From: Ignavibacteriales bacterium
GTDB taxonomy: Bacteria > Bacteroidota > Ignavibacteria > Ignavibacteriales > Ignavibacteriaceae
Length of the DNA: 39,537 nucleotides
Direction of reading: 5' to 3'
Assembly: GCA_016182615.1 (NCBI GenBank)
Contig: JACPGF010000372.1
Coordinates: forward strand, 1-39,537
The notes below the pieces were generated by a model, which had not been told where the DNA came from, did no database searches, and saw only the letters and a list, made by a program, of their open reading frames with translations. The number at the start of each line of letters is the position of its first letter. The first letter of the stretch is position 1. Below, one piece after another: positions 7,555 to 14,067 of this stretch. The position numbers were made by a program, and so were the translations under genes.

Positions 7555-8325
7555 TTAATTATTGACACGGCGGGATTCCTGCACAATTGCATCCGCCACG
7601 TCCTGCTTTCCTTCGGTTTTTGTGTAAGAAGCATTCGGATCAAAATGGATACCGCCGCCGCTAAAATCCTCCGGCAAAAATTCGGATCGAATATCCGATT
7701 GATTTATGTCCTGAACAAGCATGGTAAGCCTGTTATTAACCGATTCGATAAGATGATTAACTGCCGCTAACTGCTGTGCAGTAATATCCTGCACCTGCAA
7801 TGACAGGGTGATCTTGTATGTATCGTCTTTGATTGCTTCGATAAGCTGAATAGATGACTCTTTAAGTTGCGAACTGATTACTAAATCATACACCTCATCA
7901 AGTTCGGCTTGAGCCGCGTGGACGGGGCCGACTTTTTCTTTAATAACCGCGAGTAGATGAGCTACCTTTGCCCTGTTTTCCTCATCCTGAATAAGCCCGG
8001 ATTCTATGTTGTTAAGGGCAATCCCGATATCGTCAACAAGGTCCAGTATTTGCGTTGTGGCCAGCTCCGTGGCGCTTGTTACATCGGCAATCTGATTAGC
8101 TGCCATTGGCATTTTTTTCGTACTGTCCGAAATAGAGCTGTTGATGGTTTCGAGCAGCGGGATGATTTCCCGCATAAATTCAACAAGGCTTTGTATTATA
8201 GGTACTATTTTTTCGCCGAATTTAAATATCGATTTTAAATCACTCAGCCGTTCAAAAACTTTTGACATGCTGTTCGATTCTTGTGGTTTTTCTAACATTT
8301 CTTCTTGCATTTGGTAATCCTCCAT
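7555..8325 (-). CDS. cheZ: CheZ-like CheY-phosphate phosphatase
   Basis: CheZ speeds dephosphorylation of CheY-P, ending the motor signal. The 256-aa protein is almost entirely helical. A motif 'LQVQDITAQQLAAVNHLIESVNNRL' at about residues 176-200 carries D180 and Q184 in the spacing D-x-T-x-Q. This matches the catalytic Asp/Gln pair of enterobacterial CheZ (D-L-T-G-Q). The C-terminal end ('GKQDVADAIVQESRRV'), after a disordered stretch, resembles in layout the CheY-binding tail helix of CheZ. Position between cheY and cheA supports the call. Overall similarity outside the motif is low, so it could also be a relative of the broader CheZ superfamily. The start codon overlaps the cheY stop by one base. 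Confidence 0.82.
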   Translation of the reverse strand: MEDYQMQEEMLEKPQESNSMSKVFERLSDLKSIFKFGEKIVPIIQSLVEFMREIIPLLETINSSISDSTKKMPMAANQIADVTSATELATTQILDLVDDIGIALNNIESGLIQDEENRAKVAHLLAVIKEKVGPVHAAQAELDEVYDLVISSQLKESSIQLIEAIKDDTYKITLSLQVQDITAQQLAAVNHLIESVNNRLTMLVQDINQSDIRSEFLPEDFSGGGIHFDPNASYTKTEGKQDVADAIVQESRRVNN

Positions 8326-8702
8326 TATTGTCTGCTCAGCAGGGTTTCAATTTTTTCTTTAAGTATCTGCGGAGTAAACGGTTTAACGATATAATCTGAT
8401 ACACGGGCGGTTAATGCCTCGATAATATCCTCCTTAACGCCTCTGGTGGTTACCATTAATATTGGTAACTTGCCCCATGTTGCATCACCGCGGATAGCCT
8501 TGGTTAACTCCAGTCCTGACAGTCCCGGCATATTCCAGTCGGTTATAACAAAATTAATATTAGGGTCGGCACTTAATTTACCCAGTGCATCCCTGCCATC
8601 CGAAGCCTCAACATACTCATTAAACCCGAGGTTCTTCAATGAATTTATAACGATTCGTCTCATGGTAACTGAATCGTCCACCACCAGAAATTTTAGCGCC
8701 AT
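8325..8702 (-). CDS. cheY: Chemotaxis response regulator CheY (copy 1)
   Basis: This is a single-domain receiver protein of 125 aa. It has the acidic pair D9/D10, phospho-acceptor D55 in 'FVITDWNMPGLSG', switch residue T85 in 'LMVTT', an aromatic switch at Y104 and K107 in 'VKPF'. The 'ITDWNMP' context is typical of true motor-binding CheY proteins, and its stop overlaps the start of the cheZ-like gene, which makes it the best candidate for the motor regulator here. It lies 22 bases downstream of a second receiver gene. Confidence 0.93.
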   Translation of the reverse strand: MALKFLVVDDSVTMRRIVINSLKNLGFNEYVEASDGRDALGKLSADPNINFVITDWNMPGLSGLELTKAIRGDATWGKLPILMVTTRGVKEDIIEALTARVSDYIVKPFTPQILKEKIETLLSRQ

Positions 8703-8724
8703 GAGTTTACTCCTTGTTCTATAG

Positions 8725-9090
8725 TTAGTTTAAATATTTTGATACTTCGTACTGCACCCGTTTGGGGTCGAATGGTTTTACAAGATACGAATTTGCGCCA
8801 CTCTTCAATCCCTTCTCGATTTCGGCACTGCCGGCAAGCGAGGAGAGGATAATAATAGGGATTTCTTTATAGCGTTCATCCTCCCTGATGGATTTTATCA
8901 GCTCGAAACCATCGAGGTTGGGCATATTTAAATCCGTAATAACTAAATCAAATTGTGCCTGCGGAAGCTTTTCCATTGCCTCCATACCGTCACAGGCCGA
9001 AACTACTTCATACCCCTGCATTGTTAATGCTACCGAGACAAACTTTCTAATGGTCGGGGAATCATCTGCAATAAGAATTACCTTTTTCAT
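8725..9090 (-). CDS. Single-domain response regulator, CheY-like (copy 2)
   Basis: The 121-aa receiver has D9/D10, phospho-acceptor D53 ('LVITDLNMPNLDG'), Ser at the switch position ('IILSSL') and K105 ('LVKPF'). It lacks any output domain. It differs clearly from copy 1, with Ser-Ser instead of Thr-Thr at the switch and 'DLNMP' instead of 'DWNMP', so it is not a recent duplication. Such second receivers in chemotaxis operons may act as phosphate sinks or as alternative regulators. Which of the two binds FliM cannot be told from sequence alone. It lies between cheR (9 bases) and copy 1 (22 bases). Confidence 0.9.
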   Translation of the reverse strand: MKKVILIADDSPTIRKFVSVALTMQGYEVVSACDGMEAMEKLPQAQFDLVITDLNMPNLDGFELIKSIREDERYKEIPIIILSSLAGSAEIEKGLKSGANSYLVKPFDPKRVQYEVSKYLN

Positions 9091-9099
9091 ATATACTTT

Positions 9100-10008
9100 C
9101 TACTCCTTTTTATAAGCAACTGTTTTCGGAAAGCTAACCACTTTAAAAGCCTTCGATATACCATGTAGTGTTTCAGAATAACCGATAAATAAATATCCGT
9201 TTTTAACCAAACTATTGTATAAACTGCTTACTACTTTAATTTTTGATTTGATGTCAAAATAAATAAGCACATTCGCGCAAAAAATGATGTCAAAATTTAA
9301 CATCGCGTTCATTTCCGCTTCATTAAACAGATTGAGGATTTTGAACGAAACATTACGCTTGATACCCGGGTCGAGATGATACGCGTCTCCTTCCTGTTTG
9401 AAATACTTCTTAAGGAAGTAGGGGGAGGCGTTGCGTATTGCATATTCTTTATAGATACCTTTTTTAGCTGTTTCTACAACCGCAAAGTTGATATCGGTAC
9501 CAACAATTTCATATTCGAGCATAGGAAATTTTGGTTTAATAAATTCGTTAATCATTATTGCTGTCGAATATGCTTCTTCACCGGATGATGAGGCCGCGCT
9601 CCAAATGCGTATTTTATTACGCCCTGCCCGCATTGGCTGCCGCATAATCTCGGGTATTATTGTTGAGGCAAGTGCATCCAACTGTGGCTGGTTGCGGAAA
9701 AAGAACGTTTCGTTAATTGTTATAGCTTCATACAAGTACTTCAACTCACTTGAGCGGTCAACACCAAATTTTACATGGTCGAGATATTTTTCAAATGATT
9801 GAATGCCCATTGATGCAAGCCTTTTCTGCAGCCTGCTCTCGAGTAAGTATTTTTTATTATCCTGAAAATAGATACCGGTCTGCTGGTAAATAAACGTGCG
9901 CCAATCCTCAAAGGTTTTATCGCTCATCAATATCTGTTCCCTCGATCCGAAAAAAGAGGGAGTTGTGCCGCCACCGGGTCGGTTGTTTGTAAATAGAGGT
10001 GATTCCAT
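9100..10008 (-). CDS. cheR: Chemotaxis protein methyltransferase CheR
   Basis: CheR uses S-adenosylmethionine to methylate receptor glutamates. The 302-aa product has an N-terminal helical domain ('TFEDWRTFIYQQTGIYFQDNKKYLLESRLQKRL'), then the catalytic domain with 'ITINETFFFRN' (about 97-106), the SAM-binding loop 'IWSAASSSGEEAYS' (about 135-148), 'EIVGTDIN' and 'FDIIFCANVLIYFD'. The last motif usually reads C-R-N-V; here the Arg is Ala. The start at 10008 follows AGGAAG at good spacing. A later Met (residue 28) would give a more typical length, so the first 27 residues are uncertain. It is 16 bases after the HEAT-repeat gene. Confidence 0.95.
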   Translation of the reverse strand: MESPLFTNNRPGGGTTPSFFGSREQILMSDKTFEDWRTFIYQQTGIYFQDNKKYLLESRLQKRLASMGIQSFEKYLDHVKFGVDRSSELKYLYEAITINETFFFRNQPQLDALASTIIPEIMRQPMRAGRNKIRIWSAASSSGEEAYSTAIMINEFIKPKFPMLEYEIVGTDINFAVVETAKKGIYKEYAIRNASPYFLKKYFKQEGDAYHLDPGIKRNVSFKILNLFNEAEMNAMLNFDIIFCANVLIYFDIKSKIKVVSSLYNSLVKNGYLFIGYSETLHGISKAFKVVSFPKTVAYKKE

Positions 10009-10024
10009 ATCGCGCTTCCTAATC

Positions 10025-11272
10025 CTATCCGTTATTCCGTATATCTAATGCCCATTCAACTCGTTCCTTTACCATGGCCTCCAGATCGGTGAGCATTGGC
10101 GTAAGCAGTTCTTCCTTTGAAGCTGGCATATACTGTTCTACTAATTCAACAAACCGCATACGGTTCCAAAAATTAGGGTCACCCGACATTTTATCCGAAA
10201 ACACGATTGCCATATCTGGTTTTAACATAAATAACAGTTCCATTACCAGTTTTCTGACCTCTTCGTCCGGGTTGTTCAGTTGTCCGGTTAGTTTATCGCA
10301 AAAATTTAACAATTCAAGATCCCGTATCTGCTTAATGTAAGCCCCATCCATTTCATATACAAAATTCTTCAGCAGTTCAAGCACCGGGCGGAGTGTTATC
10401 TCTGCATCGTCTAAAAACTCGAACATCAGTTTTAGCGATTCTTTATCTCCTTCAACAAGGGTATCGAGTATTTTTTGTTTAATTGTTTCCTCGTATGGTA
10501 CATCAAGCCCAAATTTGTCGCGCAAATTACATAAAGACCGGACGATGGCCCATGTGTATGGTATATCGCTATTGCTTAATTCATTCAGAAGAAAATAAAA
10601 TGTTTTTTCATCACCAAGTTCGCCCATTGCCTCCAACATCGAAAACTTGGTCAGGTCATCGCTGTTCTTGTAATTATCGGTGATGAATTGTGCAGCATCC
10701 TCCGAGCCGATTTTACCCATTGCTTCAATAATTGTCGGGCCAAATAGTTCTGTTCTAAAAAAGACGTCTTTCAGGTGTGGAAGAGCTTCGGCGACGCGCA
10801 AATTGCCTAGTGCCTCGATACACGCCAGACTCACATTCTCGTTCTCTGTCGCTTTTAATACCATAATGATATCATCCATTGGTTCGGGGCTGCCTATTAA
10901 ACCAAGAATATCGATAATGAATTTCTGATCATCGTCATTTCTTTCCGGCAGGTAGGCAATTAAGGCAGGAACAACCGTTATACCTCTTCGAAGAAGAATA
11001 TCCCCTGCAATATTCCGGACATATATCTCATCATCGCTGATAAGGGGAACAACCAATTCGGGTATCCGGGTGTGTTCGTTGTAAGTTAGTGCTAATGAGG
11101 CTGCATCACGTACACCTTTATCGGGATCCTTTAAAAGTTGCACCAACAACGGAAGAATTGTGTCAGGCATTTCCTCTGAAATAAACCTTTCGGCACCTCT
11201 TCTGCGTATATCCGGATCACCGTTTTGCAAATCCTGCATCCATTCCTCGTTTAAACCCGAATTCTCATGCAT
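10025..11272 (-). CDS. HEAT-repeat protein, first gene of the chemotaxis operon
   Basis: The 415-aa protein is made of repeating pairs of helices of 30-37 residues, with typical HEAT/PBS-lyase patterns such as 'ILPLLVQLLKDPDKGVRDAASLALTY', 'ELVVPLISDDEIYVRNIAGDILLRRG' and 'ENVSLACIEALGNLRVAEALPHL'. There is no signal peptide, membrane helix or enzymatic motif, so it should be a cytoplasmic protein-binding scaffold. HEAT-repeat genes next to cheR are known in several phyla, but their role is poorly defined. Its place as first gene, directly behind a strong sigma-54-like promoter and followed by cheR after 16 bases, suggests it works with CheR or receptors. This is inference. Confidence 0.85.
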   Translation of the reverse strand: MHENSGLNEEWMQDLQNGDPDIRRRGAERFISEEMPDTILPLLVQLLKDPDKGVRDAASLALTYNEHTRIPELVVPLISDDEIYVRNIAGDILLRRGITVVPALIAYLPERNDDDQKFIIDILGLIGSPEPMDDIIMVLKATENENVSLACIEALGNLRVAEALPHLKDVFFRTELFGPTIIEAMGKIGSEDAAQFITDNYKNSDDLTKFSMLEAMGELGDEKTFYFLLNELSNSDIPYTWAIVRSLCNLRDKFGLDVPYEETIKQKILDTLVEGDKESLKLMFEFLDDAEITLRPVLELLKNFVYEMDGAYIKQIRDLELLNFCDKLTGQLNNPDEEVRKLVMELLFMLKPDMAIVFSDKMSGDPNFWNRMRFVELVEQYMPASKEELLTPMLTDLEAMVKERVEWALDIRNNG

Positions 11273-11363
11273 AATGTATCCATTCAGTTTTGCTGATTTT
11301 TTAAATTAGTTATCTAACTATCGTAAAAAACAAATCGAGAGTTTAATAATATCCTTGCATCCT

Positions 11364-11384
11364 GGCAAATGCGGGAGATTTGCC
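11364..11384. repeat. Perfect inverted repeat at the predicted start of the chemotaxis transcript
   Basis: The arms GGCAAAT and ATTTGCC are separated by seven bases. It overlaps the expected transcription start of the sigma-54 promoter at 11395-11410. It could be an operator or a 5' mRNA hairpin; the sequence alone cannot separate these. Confidence 0.5.
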
Positions 11385-11394
11385 GTAATTAATT

Positions 11395-11410
11395 TGCAAT
11401 ATTAGTGCCA
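11395..11410 (-). promoter_or_regulatory. Sigma-54 (RpoN) -24/-12 promoter of the chemotaxis operon
   Basis: Read on the minus strand, the site is TGGCAC-TAATA-TTGCA, a full match to the sigma-54 consensus, with both invariant dinucleotides (GG and GC) ten bases apart. The predicted start is near 11384, giving a leader of about 110 bases before the HEAT-repeat gene. Sigma-54 promoters need an enhancer-binding activator, which is not encoded in this window. The downstream leader begins with a seven-base-pair inverted repeat (11364-11384). Confidence 0.75.
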
Positions 11411-11845
11411 TCTATAAGCAGGAAGGCTTCGATAGTATTCGAATGCCCGCATTTTATTATTTTACCTCATATCTGATAGCAAAAATTGCATGATATTACT
11501 AATCCATCATGTTTCCGGATTGGCACGCATTCCACTACAACACGAAAGGACAATCCGCTCGTGTCTGTCCTGCCAATTGCCTTACAATGCCGTAAGGTAT
11601 TGTTATTAAATGTTTTTTACCTCATTAAACACGTTACGCTTTGATGTTGGAGTCAAGATGCCATTGGCAATTTCAGCGATACCTTACAACCGCGTTCCAC
11701 ACTTTTACATCTTCCACTCGGGATTATTGCAGCTTAAACCTGCCTGTTAAAGCGTTGGGTTTTAGTTGGGTTTATAAAGCAAGCCAAGAGGCATTCCCAG
11801 ATTAATTGGAACTTAAATTGTACAATATTAGCCAATTGTGAGATA

Positions 11846-12670
11846 TTAAAATTTTAGACCAAAAAATTTTATACCCGGGTAAATTTTTATTGCCGGTGAA
11901 GGGAGGTGATAATGGTTCAGTAATGCAATCAATGCATCTGCAATCTCCCATCCTGTTTTCATTTTTTCCAAATCCCAGTCCAGAGATAAAAACAACTCAT
12001 GGCTGCCCCCGTTTGCAGCATCAAGATACCTGACACTGTGCCCGAGCGCGGCATTGACGAAGCTGAGTTTTCCGGAAAACCCCGGGATGACCTTCTGCAG
12101 CGGATATGAAATCCAATGATACGTGCTTTCATAGTCATCAATTATGTAGGCATTTGAACCTTTTCTAAACTTCTCGGAGGGAAAAAAACTGATTTTAAGC
12201 CTGATGTCTTTAATAGAGGGATAATAAAACTGCATGACGGGAAGCCCCGCTCCGGCAACATCAGCAATCCAATCACCCCAGCTAAATCCGTATTTTTTCG
12301 AAAAACCATCCCTGATTTCAATATATGACTGATAGGTAAGCGCTACCCCTGCACCATACCAAATACTTTTTTCACCAGAAAGCCCCGCCCATCTGAACAA
12401 ACCGGAATACGTGCGGGTAACCATATAAGGGAAAAACATGTGCCCGATTTTATCTGCACCGAGTGCATATTTCCAGTCGTTTTTCCATTCGGCGTGGAAC
12501 GGGCTTTTTTCGCCCTTCCACCACATATTATTTTGCAATACGTGGCCGTACACAAATCCGCCAAGCGTGGCACCACCCACTACGTATAACCGCGCAGCAG
12601 AAATGCTGTCCTGCTGCGCATTTCCGAGTCCCACGAAACAAATGAGCAATAACCCGAAAATATTGTTCAC
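11846..12670 (-). CDS. DUF2279-type envelope protein
   Basis: The 274-aa product has a signal peptide (about residues 1-18, 'NNIFGLLLICFVGLGNA') and is likely periplasmic or membrane-associated. The core matches the DUF2279 (YfiM-like) pattern: 'ALGADKIGHMFFPYMVTRTYSGLFRWAGLS' (about 69-98), then 'WYGAGVALTYQSYIEIRDGFSKKYGFSWGDWIADVAGAGL' (about 104-143) with the conserved Gly, Glu and Asp residues. The C-terminal third looks beta-rich and may pack against the outer membrane. The function of the family is unknown. It lies 19 bases downstream of xthA and is probably cotranscribed, though no functional link is evident. Confidence 0.8.
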   Translation of the reverse strand: MNNIFGLLLICFVGLGNAQQDSISAARLYVVGGATLGGFVYGHVLQNNMWWKGEKSPFHAEWKNDWKYALGADKIGHMFFPYMVTRTYSGLFRWAGLSGEKSIWYGAGVALTYQSYIEIRDGFSKKYGFSWGDWIADVAGAGLPVMQFYYPSIKDIRLKISFFPSEKFRKGSNAYIIDDYESTYHWISYPLQKVIPGFSGKLSFVNAALGHSVRYLDAANGGSHELFLSLDWDLEKMKTGWEIADALIALLNHYHLPSPAIKIYPGIKFFGLKF

Positions 12671-12689
12671 ACGCTTTACAATCCGTTAT

Positions 12690-13460
12690 TTACACATCAA
12701 GGGTTACCCCAACCGGGCAGTGGTCTGACCCCATGACACTTGGTAAAATGACCGCATCTTTTATCTTCCCGCTAATGGTGTCCGAAGCGAAGAAGTAATC
12801 AATTCTCCAGCCAACATTCCTCTCCCTTGAGCGGGTAACCATATCCCACCAAGTATAGTTTTGTGGTTCCTGGTTAAACATGCGGAACGTATCAACATAA
12901 CCATGATTAATAAACACATCCATCCAATTCCGTTCGATAGGTAAAAATCCCGATGTCTTACTGTTTTCCTTCGGCCGCGCCAAATCAATTTCTTTGTGAG
13001 CCGTGTTAAAATCACCACAGATTACAGGATGCTTTCCGGCTGCTTTCAGCTTATCGGTGTATTCCAGGAATGCATCGTAAAAATCCATTTTGTATTGCAG
13101 GCGCTCATCGGAAGCTTTGCCATTGGGGTAATAATTATTGATAAGGACAAACTTGTCGTATTGTGCAATAATTATCCTGCCCTCAGCATCAAAACGCTCG
13201 ATGCCGTAACCGTGCTCCACTATAACCGGCTCGGTTTTAGTATAGATGGCAACACCGCTATAACCCTTTTTAACAAGGGATGAAGAAAAATAGGATTGAT
13301 AGCCGGGAATATTAAGCAGTTCATCCGGGAGTTGTTCGGGCGAGGCCTTGGTTTCCTGCAGGCAGAGTATATCGGGGTTTTCAAGCTGCACAAAATCCAG
13401 AAAACCTTTTTTCAAAATTGCACGAATGCCGTTAACATTCCACGAAAGTATTTTTACCAT
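12690..13460 (-). CDS. xthA: Exodeoxyribonuclease III (AP endonuclease)
   Basis: This enzyme cuts DNA at abasic sites and degrades 3' ends in base-excision repair. The 256-aa product has all ExoIII/EEP-family motifs: '[10 protein letters not shown]' (N8), 'LQETK' (E36), '[10 protein letters not shown]', 'INNYYPNG', '[18 protein letters not shown]' (D150, N152), '[10 protein letters not shown]' (D221) and 'GSDHCPV' (D246, H247). The frame is open to 13526, but the start at 13460 (MVKILSWN) is chosen because the extra 22 residues are not part of the family and an AGGG-type ribosome-binding site precedes it. It is probably the first gene of a two-gene unit with the DUF2279 gene. Confidence 0.95.
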   Translation of the reverse strand: MVKILSWNVNGIRAILKKGFLDFVQLENPDILCLQETKASPEQLPDELLNIPGYQSYFSSSLVKKGYSGVAIYTKTEPVIVEHGYGIERFDAEGRIIIAQYDKFVLINNYYPNGKASDERLQYKMDFYDAFLEYTDKLKAAGKHPVICGDFNTAHKEIDLARPKENSKTSGFLPIERNWMDVFINHGYVDTFRMFNQEPQNYTWWDMVTRSRERNVGWRIDYFFASDTISGKIKDAVILPSVMGSDHCPVGVTLDV

Positions 13461-13576
13461 AAAACCAACCCTATAAAATGAATATGAGCATAATTTATTA
13501 ATACCAAGAAGATACAGAAAAGCCAAGAAGAAATAAAAAGAGAATTGCGGGGTTTTTACCGGTAACAGCCGATTTA

Positions 13577-13825
13577 CTAAATCTGAGTAACCGCGGGTTC
13601 ATAGCCCGTGGTAAATACACCCTACTTTTCACGTCCTTGAATTAGCGACCCTCTCTGTGTGTTGCTACCAATTTCTCGATGAGAAATTTTTTACAATAGA
13701 GCGCACCTTGTTCTTGATAATTTGAATTTTCTATAAGATATAGACATGGTTTTTCGCTGTTCGGGGACGCGAAATTTGTTAGTTTATGTTCCGTGGGCAA
13801 GGAACCTGAGTTTACTCAGATTTAG
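13577..13825. repeat. About 250-bp segment bounded by a 14-bp inverted repeat
   Basis: CTAAATCTGAGTAA at 13577-13590 is repeated exactly as its reverse complement at 13812-13825. Inside are the GC-rich hairpin 13590-13612 (ACCGCGGG / CCCGTGGT) and an AT-rich hairpin 13670-13688 (AATTTCTC / GAGAAATT) running into six T residues. It has no coding capacity. It could be a small mobile-element remnant. Confidence 0.45.
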
Positions 13826-13871
13826 CCCCGTTGGTGGGTGTCGCATAATTTAGAAATGGATAGTATTCAAC

Positions 13872-13900
13872 AACAAAGTTGGGCTGAAGCCCGTTTTGTT
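13872..13900. repeat. Palindromic element with GGGCT-ga-AGCCC core
   Basis: AACAAA and TTTTGTT arms flank a GGGCT/AGCCC core with a two-base centre, giving a strong hairpin on either strand. It stands alone here; it may belong to a dispersed palindromic repeat family. Confidence 0.5.
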
Positions 13901-13936
13901 TAGGTCTTGTAATCCGCCGGATAAGTCCAATGGTAT

Positions 13937-13995
13937 CAGCTTAAGGACGAAATGTTTGTTTTTACACTAAAAACAAACACTCTGTCCTAAAGCTG
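13937..13995. repeat. 59-nt near-perfect inverted repeat
   Basis: The outer arms CAGCTTAAGGAC and GTCCTAAAGCTG pair at 11 of 12 positions. The inner arms TGTTTGTTTTT and AAAAACAAACA pair at all 11. They are separated by a symmetric four-by-four internal loop and a five-base apical loop (ACACT). No T tract follows, so a simple terminator is unlikely. It lies about 70 bases after the ATP-grasp stop codon. Confidence 0.8.
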
Positions 13996-13999
13996 GCAA

Positions 14000-14060
14000 T
14001 TTACCTCGCCAGGGAGGCATCGCTCATTAGGGAGGGAAATCACTTTTAGGCAATGCTAAT
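14000..14060. repeat. Fragment of the repeat family seen at 24848-25177
   Basis: TTTACCTC followed by GGGAGGCAT (14000-14020) resembles the right terminal repeat of the larger element. The stretch 14034-14060 matches 24955-24981 at 23 of 27 positions, sharing TTTTAGGCA-R-TGCTAAT. The order of the pieces differs from the large element, so this is a rearranged or decayed copy. Confidence 0.55.
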
Positions 14061-14067
14061 CTCAAGT

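Larger units (their letters stand above)
11273..11845. other. Intergenic region upstream of the chemotaxis operon
   Basis: No convincing gene is present in 573 bases. The right part of the promoter region (11395-11410) is the sigma-54 element. Further upstream, 11580-11597 holds an inverted repeat (CCTTAC, six bases, GTAAGG). Activator-binding sites for sigma-54 would be expected in about 11450-11600, but none could be assigned. Confidence 0.6.
13461..14067. other. Repeat- and hairpin-rich intergenic region
   Basis: No gene is seen. The region contains several inverted repeats. A 14-bp perfect inverted repeat (CTAAATCTGAGTAA) lies at 13577-13590 and 13812-13825. Hairpins are seen at 13590-13612, 13670-13688 and 13872-13900. 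A long 59-nt hairpin lies at 13937-13995, followed by a fragment of the repeat family found at 24848-25177. Such a density suggests remnants of small non-autonomous elements. Confidence 0.7.

Noticed and set aside
11518-11536. Second TGGCAC-containing site, plus strand, as a sigma-54 promoter
   Set aside because: The -12 box at the required spacing reads CCAC instead of TTGC, and no plus-strand gene follows.
13670-13692. Intrinsic terminator on the plus strand (AATTTCTC/GAGAAATT followed by T residues)
   Set aside because: The form is right, but there is no plus-strand gene upstream and the stem has low GC content, so it is kept only as part of the repeat-rich region.
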